Under the pieces are notes generated by a model. It had not been told where the DNA came from and searched no databases. It was given only the letters and a program-made list of their open reading frames with translations. A stretch of DNA of 46,048 bases from an uncultured Oscillospiraceae bacterium (GTDB lineage: Bacteria; Bacillota; Clostridia; Oscillospirales; Oscillospiraceae): NCBI GenBank assembly GCA_910588495.1, contig CAJUPU010000025.1, positions 1 to 46,048 on the forward strand, read 5' to 3'. Positions 7,156-16,224 of the stretch are shown here, piece by piece (within the stretch, counting starts at the first letter, position 1; every line of letters begins with the position of its first letter). A program made the position numbers and the translations under genes.

Positions 7156-8507
7156 ACCGTTCTCTCCTTTGTCCTCCGAATCTCCCCCGCCAGCGCCCAC
7201 AGGGCGAAGGCCAGCGCCGCCAGCATGGCCAGCGCCTCCAGGGGCATCACATAGAGGTTTTTTCCCACCGTCCAGGTGAAATTATACTGTAAGCGCAGAT
7301 AGACGCAGTAGCTGGCCAGCGACGCGCCCCCCGCCAGCACCGCCGCCGGGACGCGGCGGACGTTGGCGCAGGCCCAGCACAGGGTGAACACGTCCGCCAG
7401 GAAAAAATACCGCTCGTGCATGTGGGGCAGCAGGAAGGGCACGCCGACGCACAGCACCACAGCCGCAGCCATGGCGGCGCCCCGGTCCAGCCGGTCCCCC
7501 AGCCACAGGCCCAGCCCCAGCAGGGCCAGCACCAGCGCCCCCGCCGCCAGGATGCCCGCCCTGGCCGCCAGCTCCTGGTCCAGCTGGGCGTGATAGGGGA
7601 CGAACTGGTACGCCGACGGGGCGTTCAGCGTCAGCCGGGGGTACTCCCCCATCTGCTTGAGGTAGACGCCCACGATGTCGGCCAAGGGCTTGCCCAGCGC
7701 CATGGCCGGCGCGATCATGGCCAGGTAGGCCAGGGGGAACACCCACAGCTCCCGGAACTTCACCTTTTTCGCCAGCCACAGCATCCCCCACAGCGGGAGC
7801 ACAAACACGGCCTGGAGCTTGAAGGCGAAGGCCACCCCCATCAGCGCCACCGAGCGCTTGTTCTTCCCCTCCAGCACCAGGGCGGCGGCGTGGACGCACA
7901 ATGCCCCGTAGATGGCGTCGCACTGGCCCCAGTACGCCCCGTTGAGCACCACCGTGGGCAGCAGCAGGGCGGCGGAAAAGGCGATCAGGGGAGCCGCGCT
8001 CCCCTGCCGTTCCCTGGTCAGGGAACGAACCAGCCGCAGGCAGCCCCAGGCCAGCAGCACGTCCCACAGGATGGAGAACAGCTTGTAGAGATACAGGTCC
8101 GGCACGCTCAGATAGGAGATGGCGGCGATGAAGTACAGGTAGGGCACGTTGTAATCCCCCACGCTGCCCGCGATGGCTTCGATCCCACCGTTCGTCTTGA
8201 AATAGTCGTACCAGTGGCACAGGAAGGTGTTATAGTCTCCGCTGGCGTAGTCCAGGCACAGCGCCCGGACCAGCATGGCCGCCCCGATGGGCAGAATGGC
8301 CGCCAGCACCCAGTCCGCCCGGCGGGTCTCCCGCCAGACCAGGGCCAGCCCCAGCGCCGCCAGCGCCAGCAGGGCGACGATGAGGAAAAAGCAGTCCTCT
8401 CCCCCCGCCAGCCTCAGCCCGGCGCAGGCGGGCACCACCCCCGCCAGCATCGCCCCGCCCAGCGCTCCGCACAGGATGGGCAGGCGTTTCTTCCAATATT
8501 CCTCCAT
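7152..8507 (-). CDS. GT-C type membrane glycosyltransferase-like protein
   Basis: A 451-aa polytopic protein with around ten to twelve hydrophobic segments. Between the first segments it has a loop with YASGDYNTFLCHWYDYFK, an acidic/aromatic pattern like the first extracytoplasmic loop of GT-C glycosyltransferases (dolichyl-phosphate-mannose or ArnT/GT39-like), and later GAYWGQCDAIYGA, a second typical motif. It would transfer a sugar from a polyprenyl-phosphate donor outside the membrane; donor and acceptor are unknown. The start at 8507 follows GGAGG six bases upstream. Transcribed with xthA. Confidence 0.72.
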   Translation of the reverse strand: MEEYWKKRLPILCGALGGAMLAGVVPACAGLRLAGGEDCFFLIVALLALAALGLALVWRETRRADWVLAAILPIGAAMLVRALCLDYASGDYNTFLCHWYDYFKTNGGIEAIAGSVGDYNVPYLYFIAAISYLSVPDLYLYKLFSILWDVLLAWGCLRLVRSLTRERQGSAAPLIAFSAALLLPTVVLNGAYWGQCDAIYGALCVHAAALVLEGKNKRSVALMGVAFAFKLQAVFVLPLWGMLWLAKKVKFRELWVFPLAYLAMIAPAMALGKPLADIVGVYLKQMGEYPRLTLNAPSAYQFVPYHAQLDQELAARAGILAAGALVLALLGLGLWLGDRLDRGAAMAAAVVLCVGVPFLLPHMHERYFFLADVFTLCWACANVRRVPAAVLAGGASLASYCVYLRLQYNFTWTVGKNLYVMPLEALAMLAALAFALWALAGEIRRTKERTV

Positions 8508-8550
8508 GAAAAACCTCCGCTGTCTGTCTGTTTCGATCCGCAGTTTTTCT

Positions 8551-8579
8551 ATCATACCACAGCCGTCCGGATTTTTCCA
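8551..8579 (-). promoter_or_regulatory. predicted promoter of the glycosyltransferase-xthA unit
   Basis: On the minus strand TGGAAA (8574-8579), 17 bp, TATGAT (8551-8556), with an extended -10 TGG directly upstream of the hexamer. Confidence 0.55.
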
Positions 8580-8638
8580 CCCCCGATCCGCCCTCCGGCC
8601 CTCGTGGCAAAAAAGGGCGGCGATATTCCCTGCGGCGG

Positions 8639-8667
8639 TTGACATTTTCCCTGGAAAGCCTTATCCT
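8639..8667 (+). promoter_or_regulatory. predicted promoter of asnB
   Basis: Consensus -35 TTGACA (8639-8644), 17 bp, -10 TATCCT (8662-8667), about 50 bp upstream of the start codon. Confidence 0.7.
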
Positions 8668-8717
8668 AGAGCGTGAACTTTTACCAAATCACATCCGACG
8701 AACTGGAGGATCTTGAT

Positions 8718-10577
8718 ATGTGCGGTTTTACCGGCTTCGTGACCCGCTCCGCGCCCCCCGACGAGGCCGCCCTGCAGGCCATGGGAGACACCATCCGCCA
8801 CCGGGGCCCCGACGGCGAAGGCCGCTATGTGGACGCCCACTGCGGCATCGCCCACCGGCGGCTGTCCATCATCGACCTGGAAAAGGGCCGGCAGCCCATC
8901 GTCAGCCCCGACGGGCGCTATGTCATCGCCTACAACGGCGAGACCTACAACTTCCGGGAGCTGCGCTCCGAATTGACCGCCGCCGGCCACAGCTTCTCCA
9001 CCGACTGCGACACCGAGGTGGTGCTCCACGGCTACATGGAGTGGGGGGCGGAGGTGCTCAAAAAGCTGCGGGGCATGTTCGCCTTCGTCATCTGGGACAA
9101 GGAGCGAAGTGAGCTGTTCGGCGCCCGCGACCCCTTCGGCATCAAGCCCTTCTACTATGCCGCCATGGGGGAGCTGTTCTTCTTCGGCTCGGAGTGCAAG
9201 AGCTTCCTCCCCCACCCCGGCTTCAAAAAGGAGCTCAACCCCGACGCGCTGAAGCTCTACCTCACCTTCCAGTACTCCGCCCTCAACGAGTCCTTTTTCA
9301 AGGGGGTGTACCGCCTCCTTCCCGGCCACTACTTCCTCCACCGGGAGGGGCGCACCGAATTTGCCTCCTACCACGCCTTCTCCTTCGCCCCGGAAAACAT
9401 GCCCCTGGAAAAGCGGGCCGCCCAGATCCGGGAGGTGGTCGCCCAGTCGGTGGAGGCCCACCAGATCAGCGACGTGGAGGTGGGCTCCTTCCTGTCCGGC
9501 GGCATCGACTCCAGCGTGATCGCCGCGCTGTCCCGGCCGGACAAGACCTACTCCGTGGGCTTCGCCAACAAGGATTTCGATGAGACCGGGGAGGCTAAGG
9601 CCCTGTGCAAGGAGCTGGGGCTGCGCAACATCTCCAAGACCATCTCGGCCCAGGAGTTCTTCGACGCCCTGCCCGCCATCCAGTATTACGCCGACGAGCC
9701 CAACGCCAACCTGTCCACCGTGCCGCTGTACTTCCTGTCCCAGCTGGCGGCCAAGGACGTGAAGGTGGTGCTGTCCGGCGAGGGGGCGGACGAGCTGTTC
9801 GGCGGCTATATCACCTACCACACCACCAAGCCCTACCGGGCCTACCGCAAAATGCCCCTGGCATTGCGCCGCGCGGTGGCCAAAGGCGTGGCCGGCCTGC
9901 CCCGGTTCCACGGCCAGGGCTTCCTCACCAAGGCCGCCAAGGGCATCGACGAGACCTTCGTGGGCCAGGCGTTCATCTTCGACGACGAGGAGGCCCAGCG
10001 GGTGCTCGCTCCCGCCTACCGCTCCCCCCTCACCTGGCACGACGTGACCCAGCCCTACTTCCAGGCCATCGAGGGGGCGGACGATCTGACCAAGATGCAG
10101 TACCTGGACCTGCACCTGTGGCAGCCCCTGGACATCCTGCGCAAGGCCGACCGCATGACCATGGCCCACTCGCTGGAGCTGCGGGTGCCCTACCTGGACC
10201 GGGAGGTGTGGGCGGTGGCCCGGGCCATCCCCAGCGCCCAAAAGATGCGGGGCAAGACCATGACCAAGTGGCCGCTGCGCATGGCGGCGGTGCCCCTGCT
10301 CCCCGACGACTGGGTGAAGCGGGACAAAAAGGGCTTCCCCGTCCCCTTCATCGCCTGGCTGCGGGAGGAGAAGTATTATAACTGGGCCAAGGACCTCATT
10401 ACCCAGGACTACACGGCGGAGTTCTTCGACCAGGACTACCTGCTGGACCTTTTGGAGCGGCACTACTCCAGGCGGGAAAAGACCCACCGCAAGCTGTACA
10501 CGGTGCTGTCCTTCCTCATCTGGTATCAGGTGTATTTCCCGGAACAGTGCGGTTTAGGAAGCGCTGAACCGTCGTGA
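8718..10577 (+). CDS. asnB: asparagine synthase (glutamine-hydrolysing)
   Basis: A 619-aa two-domain enzyme that makes asparagine from aspartate, glutamine and ATP. The start at 8718 is set by the chemistry: the N-terminal Cys2 of MCGFTGF is the amidotransferase nucleophile, and GGAGG lies 8 nt upstream. The glutaminase domain continues through RHRGPDGEG and YNGETYNFRELR. The synthetase domain carries the pyrophosphate loop SFLSGGIDSSVIAA at about residue 257-270 and VVLSGEGADELFGGY at about 350. The length is normal for the clostridial AsnB type. Monocistronic; its terminator at 10719-10753 comes after a dispersed repeat element. Confidence 0.96.
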   Translation: MCGFTGFVTRSAPPDEAALQAMGDTIRHRGPDGEGRYVDAHCGIAHRRLSIIDLEKGRQPIVSPDGRYVIAYNGETYNFRELRSELTAAGHSFSTDCDTEVVLHGYMEWGAEVLKKLRGMFAFVIWDKERSELFGARDPFGIKPFYYAAMGELFFFGSECKSFLPHPGFKKELNPDALKLYLTFQYSALNESFFKGVYRLLPGHYFLHREGRTEFASYHAFSFAPENMPLEKRAAQIREVVAQSVEAHQISDVEVGSFLSGGIDSSVIAALSRPDKTYSVGFANKDFDETGEAKALCKELGLRNISKTISAQEFFDALPAIQYYADEPNANLSTVPLYFLSQLAAKDVKVVLSGEGADELFGGYITYHTTKPYRAYRKMPLALRRAVAKGVAGLPRFHGQGFLTKAAKGIDETFVGQAFIFDDEEAQRVLAPAYRSPLTWHDVTQPYFQAIEGADDLTKMQYLDLHLWQPLDILRKADRMTMAHSLELRVPYLDREVWAVARAIPSAQKMRGKTMTKWPLRMAAVPLLPDDWVKRDKKGFPVPFIAWLREEKYYNWAKDLITQDYTAEFFDQDYLLDLLERHYSRREKTHRKLYTVLSFLIWYQVYFPEQCGLGSAEPS

Positions 10578-10675
10578 GCAGCGCGGATGGAGCGAAGCGA
10601 GGACAGAAGTCCAAGGCCCGCACAGCGGGACTGAGTTCTGTCCGAGTCGCAGCGAAGCCGCGCGTTGCGAACAGG
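10574..10675 (+). repeat. dispersed structured repeat, copy 1 (with inserted hairpin)
   Basis: A GC-rich element beginning GTGAGCAGCGCGGATGGA and ending GCGAAGCCGCGCGTTGCGAA plus CAGG. It matches a second element on the minus strand at 29460-29508 at both ends. The two ends pair (GCGCGG with CCGCGC). This copy carries an extra internal hairpin, GGACAGAA (10601-10608) with TTCTGTCC (10636-10643). No ORF explains it. Confidence 0.6.
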
Positions 10676-10718
10676 TGAAGCGTGACAACGCCGTTCTGGG
10701 CCAGCAAACCGACAAAAG

Positions 10719-10753
10719 CGGCCCGCTGTGGCTTTTCACAGCGGGCCGTTTTT
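10719..10753 (+). terminator. intrinsic terminator after asnB
   Basis: 12-bp arms CGGCCCGCTGTG / CACAGCGGGCCG with a GCTTTT loop, followed by TTTTT. Confidence 0.85.
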
Positions 10754-10786
10754 GTCGATTTGCGGAAAAACCGTCAAACTATACTA

Positions 10787-10815
10787 TTGAAAAAAGCATA
10801 TCGACTCGCTATAAT
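10787..10815 (+). promoter_or_regulatory. predicted promoter of the dehydratase-activase operon
   Basis: TTGAAA (10787-10792), 17 bp, TATAAT (10810-10815); start codon 49 bp downstream. Confidence 0.75.
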
Positions 10816-10863
10816 ATCCACTGAACGATCAGGAACCATAGATAAACGGTCAGGAGGATGAAT

Positions 10864-13809
10864 ATGATCCTGCGCGTTGGCATCGACATCGGCTCCACCA
10901 CCGTCAAGGTGGTGGTGCTGGACGAGGACGATACACTGCTGTTCCGCTCCTACGAGCGGCACTATTCCAAGGCCAGGGAGCGGGCCTGCCAGACCCTGCG
11001 CTCCATCGAGGACATGCTCCGCGGCAAAGACGTGCGCCTGGTGGTCACCGGCTCCGCCGGGCTGGGGGTGGCCAAGGCCGCGGGGCTGGACTTTGTCCAG
11101 GAGGTGTACGCCACCGCCGCGGCGGTGAACACCTATATCCCGGACACCGACGCGGTGATCGAGCTGGGCGGCGAGGACGCCAAGATCATCTTTTTCGGCG
11201 GCGCTTTGGAGGAGCGGATGAACGGCTCCTGCGCCGGGGGCACCGGGGCCTTCATCGACCAGATGGCCACCCTGATGAACGTGACGGTGGACGAACTGGA
11301 CCAACTCTCCCTCAAGCATGAGAAGATCTACCCCATCGCCTCCCGGTGCGGCGTGTTCGCCAAGAGCGACATCCAGCCCATCCTCAACCAGGGCGGGCGG
11401 AAGGAGGACGTGGCCGCCTCCATCTTCCAGGCGGTGGTGGACCAGACGGTGGCGGGCCTCACCCAGGGCCGGGAGCTGAAGGGCAGGATCGTGTTTCTAG
11501 GCGGGCCCCTCCACTTCCTTATGGGACTGCGGGAGCGGTTCGTGGACACCCTCCAGCTGGACGGCGCCCACGCCGTGTTCCCGGAGGACGGCGACTGTTT
11601 CGCCGCCATGGGGGCGGCGCTGTGCGCGTCGGATCATGAGGCCAAGCCCTTCGGCCAGCTGCTGGACCTGTTGGAGCAGAGCAAGGCCGCCACCTCTGTG
11701 GTGGACACCATGCCGCCCCTGTTCCAGAGCCAGGCGGACTACGACGCCTTCACCGCCCGGCACAACGCCTCCACCCCGCCCCAGCTGGACATCGGTACAT
11801 ATGAGGGCGACGCGTACTTAGGCATCGACGCCGGTTCCACCACCACCAAGATCGTCCTCATCGCCCCGGACGGCGGGCTTCTTTACACCTACTACCACTC
11901 CAACCTGGGCAACCCGGTGGCCATCGCCCTGGAACAGCTCCGAAAGATCTATGCGCTGTGCGGGGACCGCGTCAAGATCCGCGGCTCCGCCGTCACCGGC
12001 TACGGCGAGGACCTGATCAAAAGCGCCTTCTCCTGCGACCTGGGCCTGGTGGAGACGGTGGCCCACTACCGGGCCGCCGCCCACTTCAACCCCGACGTGG
12101 ATTTCATCATCGACATCGGCGGCCAGGACATGAAGTGCTTCAAGATCCGCAACGGGGCCGTGGACTCCATCATGCTCAACGAGGCCTGCTCCTCCGGCTG
12201 CGGCTCCTTCATCGAGACCTTCGCCAAGGCCCTGGGCTACGACATCGCGGACTTCGCCAAGCTGGGCCTGTTCACCCAGAAGCCGGTCAATCTGGGCTCC
12301 CGGTGCACCGTGTTCATGAACTCCTCCGTCAAACAGGCCCAGAAGGACGGGGCGTCTGTGGAGGACATCAGCGCGGGGCTTTCCATCTCCATCGTGAAGA
12401 ACGCCATCTACAAGGTCATCCGCGCCGCCTCCGCCGACGACCTGGGCCGCCACATCGTGGTCCAGGGGGGCACCTTCCACAACGACGCCGTCCTCCGGGC
12501 CTTCGAGCAGGAGCTGGGCCGGGAGGTCACGAGGCCCACCATCGCCGGCGTCATGGGGGCCTTCGGCGCGGCCCTGGCCGCCCGGGATCTGAAGCTGGAG
12601 CGGTCCGCCCTGCTGGATGAAAAGGCGCTGGAGGGCTTCACCCACGCCGCCAAGCCCGCCACCTGCGGCTTGTGCACCAACCACTGCTCCCTCACCGTCA
12701 ACTCCTTCGACAGCGGGCGGCGGTTCATCTCGGGCAACCGCTGCTCCCGCCCCCTGGGCAGGGAAAAGGCGGAGCTGCCCGACCTGTACCGCTACAAGTA
12801 CCGGAAGCTGCGTTCCATGGAGGGCAAGGGCTTTGGGAACGGCTCCCGGGGCCGGATCGGCCTGCCCTTCGGGCTGAACATGTACGAGAACCTGCCCTTC
12901 TGGTTCGAGCTGTTCACCCGGCTCAATTTCGAGGTGGTCCTCTCCCCCGAGTCCTCCCGGAAGCTGTATATCAAGGGCCAGCGCACCATCCCGTCGGACA
13001 CGGTGTGCTACCCCGCCAAGCTCCTCCACGGCCACGTGGAGGCCCTGGTGGAGATGGGCGTAGACGCCATCTTCTACCCCTGCATGTCCTACAATTTCGA
13101 TGAAAAGGCGTCGGACAACAACTACAACTGTCCGGTGGTGGCCTACTACCCGGAGCTTCTGGCCGCCAACATGCCCGACTTGAAAAAGGTCCGGTTCCTG
13201 GACCCCTACGCCGGGCTCCACCGGCCGAAGGACTACGAGCGCATCGGCTCCCAGTGGTTCGCCGACACCTTCGGCGTCCCCAGGAAGGAGGCGGTCAGCG
13301 CCATCCGGGCGGCCTACCAGGCATACGACCGCTACAAAGAGGACGTTCACCGCACCGGCCAGCAATACATCGACCAGGCCCGGGCCCAGGGCCTGCCCAT
13401 CATCGTGCTGGCGGGCCGTCCCTACCACATCGACCCGGAGATCGACCACGGCATCAACGACCTGATCGGCTCTTTCGGCTTCGTGGTGGTCAGCGAGGAC
13501 GCAGTGGCCTTCCACGAGGAGTACGCCCCCCGAAAGGTGCTCAACCAGTGGACCTTCCAGGCCCGGATGTACAACGCCGCCAGGTACGTCTGCTCCCAGC
13601 CCGACATGGAGCTGGTGCAGCTGGTGAGCTTCGGCTGCGGCACCGACGCCATCACCGGGGACGAGATGCGCTCCATCCTGGAGGCGGGCGGCAAGCTCTA
13701 TACCCAGCTGAAGATCGACGATATCAGCAACCTGGGTGCGGTGAAGATCCGGATCCGGAGCCTGATGGCGGCCATGGAAGAGCGCAAGCGCAGGAAGGGG
13801 ACGGCCTGA
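10864..13809 (+). CDS. acyl-CoA dehydratase activase-related protein (tandem BadF/HgdC ATPase plus DUF2229)
   Basis: A 981-aa protein with two BadF/BadG/BcrA/BcrD-type ATPase domains. The first has GIDIGSTTVK near residue 6-15 and IELGGEDAKIIFF near 100; the second has LGIDAGSTTTK near 319-329 and IDIGGQDMKCF near 420, plus the cluster-binding-type pattern SSGCGSFIE. After about residue 600 comes CGLCTNHCSL and a DUF2229-like region with TIPSDTVCYPAKLLHGHV. Family members use ATP hydrolysis to drive one electron into a dehydratase [4Fe-4S] centre. Related proteins are often ~1400 aa; here the last ~430 aa are a separate gene (14193-15491). The ATG at 10864 is preferred over the one at 10858, which abuts the AGGAGG. 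Confidence 0.85.
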   Translation: MILRVGIDIGSTTVKVVVLDEDDTLLFRSYERHYSKARERACQTLRSIEDMLRGKDVRLVVTGSAGLGVAKAAGLDFVQEVYATAAAVNTYIPDTDAVIELGGEDAKIIFFGGALEERMNGSCAGGTGAFIDQMATLMNVTVDELDQLSLKHEKIYPIASRCGVFAKSDIQPILNQGGRKEDVAASIFQAVVDQTVAGLTQGRELKGRIVFLGGPLHFLMGLRERFVDTLQLDGAHAVFPEDGDCFAAMGAALCASDHEAKPFGQLLDLLEQSKAATSVVDTMPPLFQSQADYDAFTARHNASTPPQLDIGTYEGDAYLGIDAGSTTTKIVLIAPDGGLLYTYYHSNLGNPVAIALEQLRKIYALCGDRVKIRGSAVTGYGEDLIKSAFSCDLGLVETVAHYRAAAHFNPDVDFIIDIGGQDMKCFKIRNGAVDSIMLNEACSSGCGSFIETFAKALGYDIADFAKLGLFTQKPVNLGSRCTVFMNSSVKQAQKDGASVEDISAGLSISIVKNAIYKVIRAASADDLGRHIVVQGGTFHNDAVLRAFEQELGREVTRPTIAGVMGAFGAALAARDLKLERSALLDEKALEGFTHAAKPATCGLCTNHCSLTVNSFDSGRRFISGNRCSRPLGREKAELPDLYRYKYRKLRSMEGKGFGNGSRGRIGLPFGLNMYENLPFWFELFTRLNFEVVLSPESSRKLYIKGQRTIPSDTVCYPAKLLHGHVEALVEMGVDAIFYPCMSYNFDEKASDNNYNCPVVAYYPELLAANMPDLKKVRFLDPYAGLHRPKDYERIGSQWFADTFGVPRKEAVSAIRAAYQAYDRYKEDVHRTGQQYIDQARAQGLPIIVLAGRPYHIDPEIDHGINDLIGSFGFVVVSEDAVAFHEEYAPRKVLNQWTFQARMYNAARYVCSQPDMELVQLVSFGCGTDAITGDEMRSILEAGGKLYTQLKIDDISNLGAVKIRIRSLMAAMEERKRRKGTA

Positions 13810-14189
13810 TGGATCTGAATGCGTTCTTCCGCGCCGTCTGGGATCAGGACGCCGCAGCGCTGGCCGGCTTTTTCGCCCCCGGCGCCTATGTGAACTGGCA
13901 CTGCACCAACGAGCGGTTCACCGTCGGGGAATTCATCCAGGCCAACTGCGAGTATCCCGGCCGGTGGGACGGCGAGATCCAGCGGGTGGAAACTCTGGGC
14001 GATCTGAGCATCGTTGCGGCCCGCGTGTTCGCGAGGGATCGGAGCTGCTCGTTCCACGCGGTCTCATTCATCCGGGTGCGGGAGGGGAAGATCGTCTCCA
14101 TCGATGAATACTGGGGCGACGACGGCCCCGCCCCCCAGTGGCGGCTGGACAAAGGGATCGGCACACCCATCACGGGGAAAGGAGCTTGA
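13809..14189 (+). CDS. NTF2/SnoaL-like small protein
   Basis: A 126-aa single-domain protein with the look of the nuclear-transport-factor-2/SnoaL fold: an N-terminal helix MDLNAFFRAVWDQDAAALA, then AYVNWHCTNERFTVGEF, then a strand-rich half ending IRVREGKIVSIDEYWGDD, which is typical of the family's last strands. Such proteins are small cone-shaped enzymes or ligand-binding domains, and nothing in the sequence tells the ligand. It starts one base inside the stop of the activase gene (TGATG) and ends 3 bp before the dehydratase-like gene, so it is embedded in the operon between two halves of one system. Confidence 0.72.
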   Translation: MDLNAFFRAVWDQDAAALAGFFAPGAYVNWHCTNERFTVGEFIQANCEYPGRWDGEIQRVETLGDLSIVAARVFARDRSCSFHAVSFIRVREGKIVSIDEYWGDDGPAPQWRLDKGIGTPITGKGA

Positions 14190-14192
14190 ACC

Positions 14193-15491
14193 ATGGCAAA
14201 ATTAGAATACGACAAGGACGGGCGGCTCCTCTTCACCCGCGAGATGAGGGAGGAATATACCATCCTCATGCCCCAGATGCTCCCCGTCCACTTCGGCATG
14301 TTCCAGCAGCTGCTCATTTTGGAGGGCTACAAGGTGGATATGCTCACCACCAACCACCGGGGCATCGTGGACGAGGGGCTGAAATATGTCCACAACGACA
14401 CCTGCTACCCCGCCCTGCTGGTCATCGGCCAGCTCATCGACGCCATCAAAAACGGCGGCTACGACCCCCACAAGGTGGCCCTGTTCATCACCCAGACCGG
14501 GGGCGGCTGCCGGGCGTCCAACTACATCCATCTGCTGCGCAAGGCGCTGGAGAAGGCGGGGCTGGAGTTCGTCCCCGTCATCTCGGTGAACCTGTCCGGG
14601 CTGGAGAAGAACCCCGGCTTCTCCCTCACCCTGCCCCTGGTGCGCAAGCTCATCTACGCCATGCTGTACGGCGATCTGCTGGTGAACGCCGCCAACCAAG
14701 TCCGGCCCTATGAGCTCACCTCCGGCGACACCGACCGGATGCTGGACCGCTGGCAGAAGGTCCTCACCCAAGAGTTCCAGGCGGGCCGGGGCATGAGCCG
14801 CAGGCAGATGCGCAGGAATTTCGACGCCATCCTGGCGGATTTCGAGACCGTCCCCGTCTCCCGGGAGGAGAAGGTCCGGGTAGGCGTGGTGGGCGAGATC
14901 TACGTGAAGTTCTCCCCCCTGGGCAACAACAATTTGGAGGATTTCCTGCTCTCCGAGGGGGCGGAGCCGGTGGTCCCCGGCCTCACTGACTTCATCATCT
15001 TCAAGATCTTCAACCGGGAGGTGGACGTGGATATCTACGGCGGGCCGTGGGCCAAAAAGAAGCTCTGTCAGATCTTCAAGGGCTATATCGAGGCGTGCCA
15101 GAGGGATATGATCGCCGCTTTGAACAAGACCCGGTTCCACGCCCCGGGCACCTTCGAGAGCATGCACAAGCTGGTGCAGGGCTACCTGGGTGACGGCAAC
15201 AAGATGGGCGAGGGCTGGCTGCTCACCGGCGAGATGCTGGAGCTCATCCACACCGGGGTGCCCAACATCGTGTGCACCCAGCCCTTCGGCTGCCTGCCCA
15301 ACCACATCGTGGGCAAGGGCATGATTCGCAAGCTGAAGGACGACTACCCCGACTCCAACGTGGTGGCCATCGACTACGACCCCGGAGCCACCAAGATCAA
15401 CCAGGAGAACCGGATCAAGCTGATGCTGGCCAACGCCAAGGCCCTGGCCAAGCAGGCGGCGGAAAAGGAGCCCGCGGGCGCGGGCGTGTAA
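14193..15491 (+). CDS. 2-hydroxyacyl-CoA dehydratase-like protein (C-terminal partner of the activase)
   Basis: A 432-aa protein resembling the C-terminal part of the large 2-hydroxyglutaryl-CoA dehydratase activator-like proteins. It has cysteines typical of the dehydratase fold: HNDTCYPALLVIGQ (about residues 67-80), TQTGGGCRASNY (about 104-115), and PFGCLPNHIVGKGMIRKL near the C-terminus, which could ligate an iron-sulfur cluster. AAAGGAG lies upstream of the ATG at 14193. With the 981-aa protein it reconstitutes what is one polypeptide in related bacteria. The substrate is unknown; these large forms are often not linked to a classical dehydratase pathway. Confidence 0.8.
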   Translation: MAKLEYDKDGRLLFTREMREEYTILMPQMLPVHFGMFQQLLILEGYKVDMLTTNHRGIVDEGLKYVHNDTCYPALLVIGQLIDAIKNGGYDPHKVALFITQTGGGCRASNYIHLLRKALEKAGLEFVPVISVNLSGLEKNPGFSLTLPLVRKLIYAMLYGDLLVNAANQVRPYELTSGDTDRMLDRWQKVLTQEFQAGRGMSRRQMRRNFDAILADFETVPVSREEKVRVGVVGEIYVKFSPLGNNNLEDFLLSEGAEPVVPGLTDFIIFKIFNREVDVDIYGGPWAKKKLCQIFKGYIEACQRDMIAALNKTRFHAPGTFESMHKLVQGYLGDGNKMGEGWLLTGEMLELIHTGVPNIVCTQPFGCLPNHIVGKGMIRKLKDDYPDSNVVAIDYDPGATKINQENRIKLMLANAKALAKQAAEKEPAGAGV

Positions 15492-15506
15492 AGGAGGGAC
15501 GCTGTC

Positions 15507-15959
15507 ATGAAATTAGCGGAGGCATTGCAGGAGCGGGCGGATCTGGACCGCCGCGTCCAGCAGCTCCAGCAGCGGCTGGAGAACAACGCCATGGTCCAGG
15601 AGGGGGAGTCGCCCGCCGAGGACCCCGCCGAGCTGCTGGCCGAGCTGGACGGCTGCGTCGGCGCGCTGGAGCAGATCGTTGCCCGGATCAACCTGACCAA
15701 CTGCCGCACCGCAGTGGAGGGCAAGAGCCTCACCCAGCTGCTGGCCCGGCGGGACGTGCTGAAGTTGAAGCTCAGCGCCTATCGGGACTTGGCCTACAAT
15801 GCCAGCCAGCTGGGGCGGCGGGCCACTCGCACTGAGATCAAGCTGTTCAGCGCCGTGAACGTCAAAGACCTGCAAAAGCAGGTGGATACACTGGCCCGGG
15901 AGCTGCGCCTGCTGGACAATTCCATCCAGGCGGCAAATTGGGCCACCGAGCTGGATTAG
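15507..15959 (+). CDS. DIP1984 family protein
   Basis: A 150-aa, mostly helical protein recognisable as the DIP1984 family: an N-terminal coiled coil (LAEALQERADLDRRVQQLQQ, residues 3-22), a central VARINLTNCRTAVEGKSL (about 59-76), a LLARRDVLKLKLSAYRDLAY helix, and a C-terminal VKDLQKQVDTLARELRLLD coiled coil. Biochemical function is not established; from memory, the family has been linked in comparative genomics to RNA-repair (RtcB-type) neighbourhoods. It starts 15 nt after the dehydratase-like gene, with AAAGGAGGGA upstream, so it is co-transcribed. A tRNA-like folded sequence follows within 50 nt (16008-16110), which fits an RNA connection. Confidence 0.85.
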   Translation: MKLAEALQERADLDRRVQQLQQRLENNAMVQEGESPAEDPAELLAELDGCVGALEQIVARINLTNCRTAVEGKSLTQLLARRDVLKLKLSAYRDLAYNASQLGRRATRTEIKLFSAVNVKDLQKQVDTLARELRLLDNSIQAANWATELD

Positions 15960-15980
15960 GCCCACGTCAGTGGCATATCA

Positions 15981-16008
15981 GGCTCCTTTTATCGAAACCA
16001 AAGGAGCC
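15981..16008 (+). other. hairpin between the DIP1984 gene and the tRNA-like element
   Basis: GGCTCCTTT (15981-15989) pairs perfectly with AAAGGAGCC (16000-16008). No T-run follows, so it is more likely a processing or structural hairpin of the downstream RNA than a clean terminator. Confidence 0.6.
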
Positions 16009-16110
16009 GGTAGCTTTTGGGGCGAGCGCATCTCTCCCGGCTGAGAATGAGCCGGACTGTGGCAGCGCCATCGGGCTGGTGTGCGGGGGTTCAAATCCTC
16101 CACGTTACTG
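16008..16110 (+). ncRNA. putative tRNA-like noncoding RNA downstream of the DIP1984 gene
   Basis: The sequence can be folded as a cloverleaf. A canonical T-arm is at 16085-16101: GGGGG, loop TTCAAAT, CCTCC. The acceptor helix pairs 16010-16016 (GTAGCTT) with 16102-16108 (ACGTTAC), one mismatch, extendable by two pairs outward. A D-arm-like GGGG/CTCC (16019-16022/16034-16037) is followed by a 5-6-bp anticodon-like stem CCGGCT/AGCCGG with a 7-nt loop GAGAATG (16043-16049), then a variable-region hairpin TGGC-AGC-GCCA (16060-16070). U33, the D-loop GG and a CCA end are missing, so it is not an ordinary tRNA. Expected to be co-transcribed with the DIP1984 gene and ended by the terminator at 16225-16252. 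Confidence 0.55.
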
Positions 16111-16224
16111 TTACGCCCAAACCGCGCACAAATGTATCGTGACGGAGTACAGCTCCATTTACAATGTACCACCAATGTGCTGACCGATAGCGAGGGCGGG
16201 CATGGGGAATTGCCGCTGACAACA

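Noticed and set aside
16008..16110. A functional tRNA (tRNA-Phe by the GAA in the loop)
   Set aside because: No U33, no D-loop GG, no CCA or suitable discriminator, and a large variable hairpin; better described as tRNA-like.
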